Source: Anabaena sp. PCC 7108 (GTDB lineage Bacteria; Cyanobacteriota; Cyanobacteriia; Cyanobacteriales; Nostocaceae). From it: DNA of 64,000 nt. A model generated the notes under the pieces. The model was not told the origin of the DNA. It made no database searches and worked only from the letters and a program-made list of their open reading frames with translations. Position numbers and translations under genes: made by a program. Positions 63,390 to 64,000 of this stretch are shown one piece after another. Within the stretch, counting starts at the first letter, position 1. Each line of letters starts with the position of its first letter. The stretch covers positions 5,091,356-5,155,355 of the forward strand of contig NZ_KB235896.1 in the NCBI RefSeq assembly GCF_000332135.1. Reading direction: 5' to 3'.

Positions 63390-64000
63390 ATGGATTTATT
63401 GGAATACCAAGTTAAAGAATGGTTTGGAAAGATGGGCATTCCTGTATTACCATCCCAACGAATTGACCATCCTACAGATTTAAAACGCTTAAAAATTCGC
63501 TATCCGATTGTACTAAAATCTCAGGTACACGCAGACGAGAGGGTTAAAGCGGGTGGAGTAAGGATTGTGGAAACTACTATCGATGCGATCGCAGCCGCCC
63601 AACATATCTTTAATTTACCAATTTGGGGAGAATTACCAGAAGTTTTACTGGCAGAGTCAAAGTATGATGCCAAAGAAGAATTTTATCTTGCTGTTATTTT
63701 AGATACGTCCCTCTGTCGTCCAGTACTTTTAGGTTGCAAGGAACCGGATATAGATTGGGAATCCCCAGGGGAGAAAATGCAATATGTGGTGGTAGAGGAG
63801 GAATTCTCGCCATTTTATGCCCGTAGATTAGGGTTAAAAATGGGTTTGCAGGGGTCGCTAATGCAGTCAATTAGCGATGTTGTCGAAAAAATGTACCAGT
63901 TATTTGTGCAGAAAGACCTAGACTTAGTAGAGATCAATCCTCTAGCAGTTAGTCCAGCAGGACAGGTTATGGCGCTCAATGGTAAAGTCCGAGTCAACGA
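63390..64000 (+). CDS. sucC: Succinyl-CoA ligase beta subunit-like (3' end beyond window)
   Basis: The frame runs from MDLLEYQVKEWFGKMGIPVL to the right window edge (about 203 codons). It has the ATP-grasp start of succinate-CoA ligase beta (GIPVLPSQ, YPIVLKSQV, RVKAGGVRI) and DLDLVEINPLAVSPAGQV with the metal-binding Glu-Ile-Asn-Pro. AAGG lies about 9 nt before the ATG. Cyanobacterial homologues are divergent, so the substrate may differ from succinate. Confidence 0.82.
   Translation, partial: MDLLEYQVKEWFGKMGIPVLPSQRIDHPTDLKRLKIRYPIVLKSQVHADERVKAGGVRIVETTIDAIAAAQHIFNLPIWGELPEVLLAESKYDAKEEFYLAVILDTSLCRPVLLGCKEPDIDWESPGEKMQYVVVEEEFSPFYARRLGLKMGLQGSLMQSISDVVEKMYQLFVQKDLDLVEINPLAVSPAGQVMALNGKVRVN

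Overview
The window is chromosomal DNA from a filamentous, very probably heterocyst-forming cyanobacterium (order Nostocales, Nostoc/Anabaena-like). The signs are: scattered GCGATCGC (HIP1) octamers; long tandem heptad repeats (ggtgatt/aattcgt) between genes; a fraC-fraD-fraE filament-integrity operon; a hetF gene (CHAT caspase-like protein) next to a tandem array of NsiR1-type small RNAs, each behind a TCCGGA box; a lexA gene with a cyanobacterial LexA box; and a typical PII (glnB) gene. No database search was possible. Names rest on motifs, gene length and context.

Layout. 1-7.7 kb: end of a PAS histidine kinase with a coupled REC-EAL regulator, a cupin-ung pair, a HEAT-repeat protein, a GNAT acetyltransferase, a 47-residue membrane protein, and an AmpG-like permease with a coupled small membrane protein. 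7.7-22.8 kb: a DNA phosphorothioation (Dnd) island. It holds dndE, a small gene, dndD and dndC on the minus strand and divergent dndB, then an HNH endonuclease with a probable sulfur-binding domain, a Dnd-associated protein 4 homologue, an SLH/DUF3370 surface protein, a Uma2 nuclease, a second DndD-like SMC ATPase with a 57-residue coupled gene, a GxxExxY protein on a small inverted-repeat cassette, and a Dnd-type restriction helicase. 23-32.9 kb: lexA, argF, tRNA-Thr, a MITE-like repeat, a secreted Cys-rich protein, an EamA permease, a Rieske oxygenase, a vapBC pair, a 35-residue membrane protein, an alpha-amylase and an NCS2 permease.

33-45.3 kb: a second PIN toxin pair, a truncated ISAs1 transposase abutting a truncated Rpn nuclease gene, a tandem-fused cobalamin adenosyltransferase, fraCDE (fraE lies inside a 92-bp perfect inverted repeat), a sugar ABC permease, purN, a phosphohexomutase, rdgB, a higA with a decayed higB, and glnB. 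45.5-49.8 kb: hetF (minus) and seven NsiR1 copies (plus), followed by a second MITE copy. 49.9-64 kb: an OB-fold-like protein, a membrane-anchored subtilase, a HEPN + DUF262 pair, relics of a Phd antitoxin and a PAS kinase, thiD, a coiled-coil membrane protein, a DUF1802 protein, an aldo/keto reductase, a candidate structured RNA with a strong terminator, an alpha/beta hydrolase, aroE, a large one-pass membrane protein with 13-residue repeats, and the start of a succinyl-CoA ligase beta-subunit gene.

Most genes are single housekeeping or short-operon units. Accessory content clusters at 7.7-22.8, 28.6-35.7, 44.4-44.8 and 52.6-54.7 kb, where toxin-antitoxin genes, relics and nucleases collect. 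The strongest leads are the inverted repeat around fraE, the two-ATPase, two-nuclease Dnd island, the overlapping DUF262-HEPN pair, and the NsiR1 array next to hetF.
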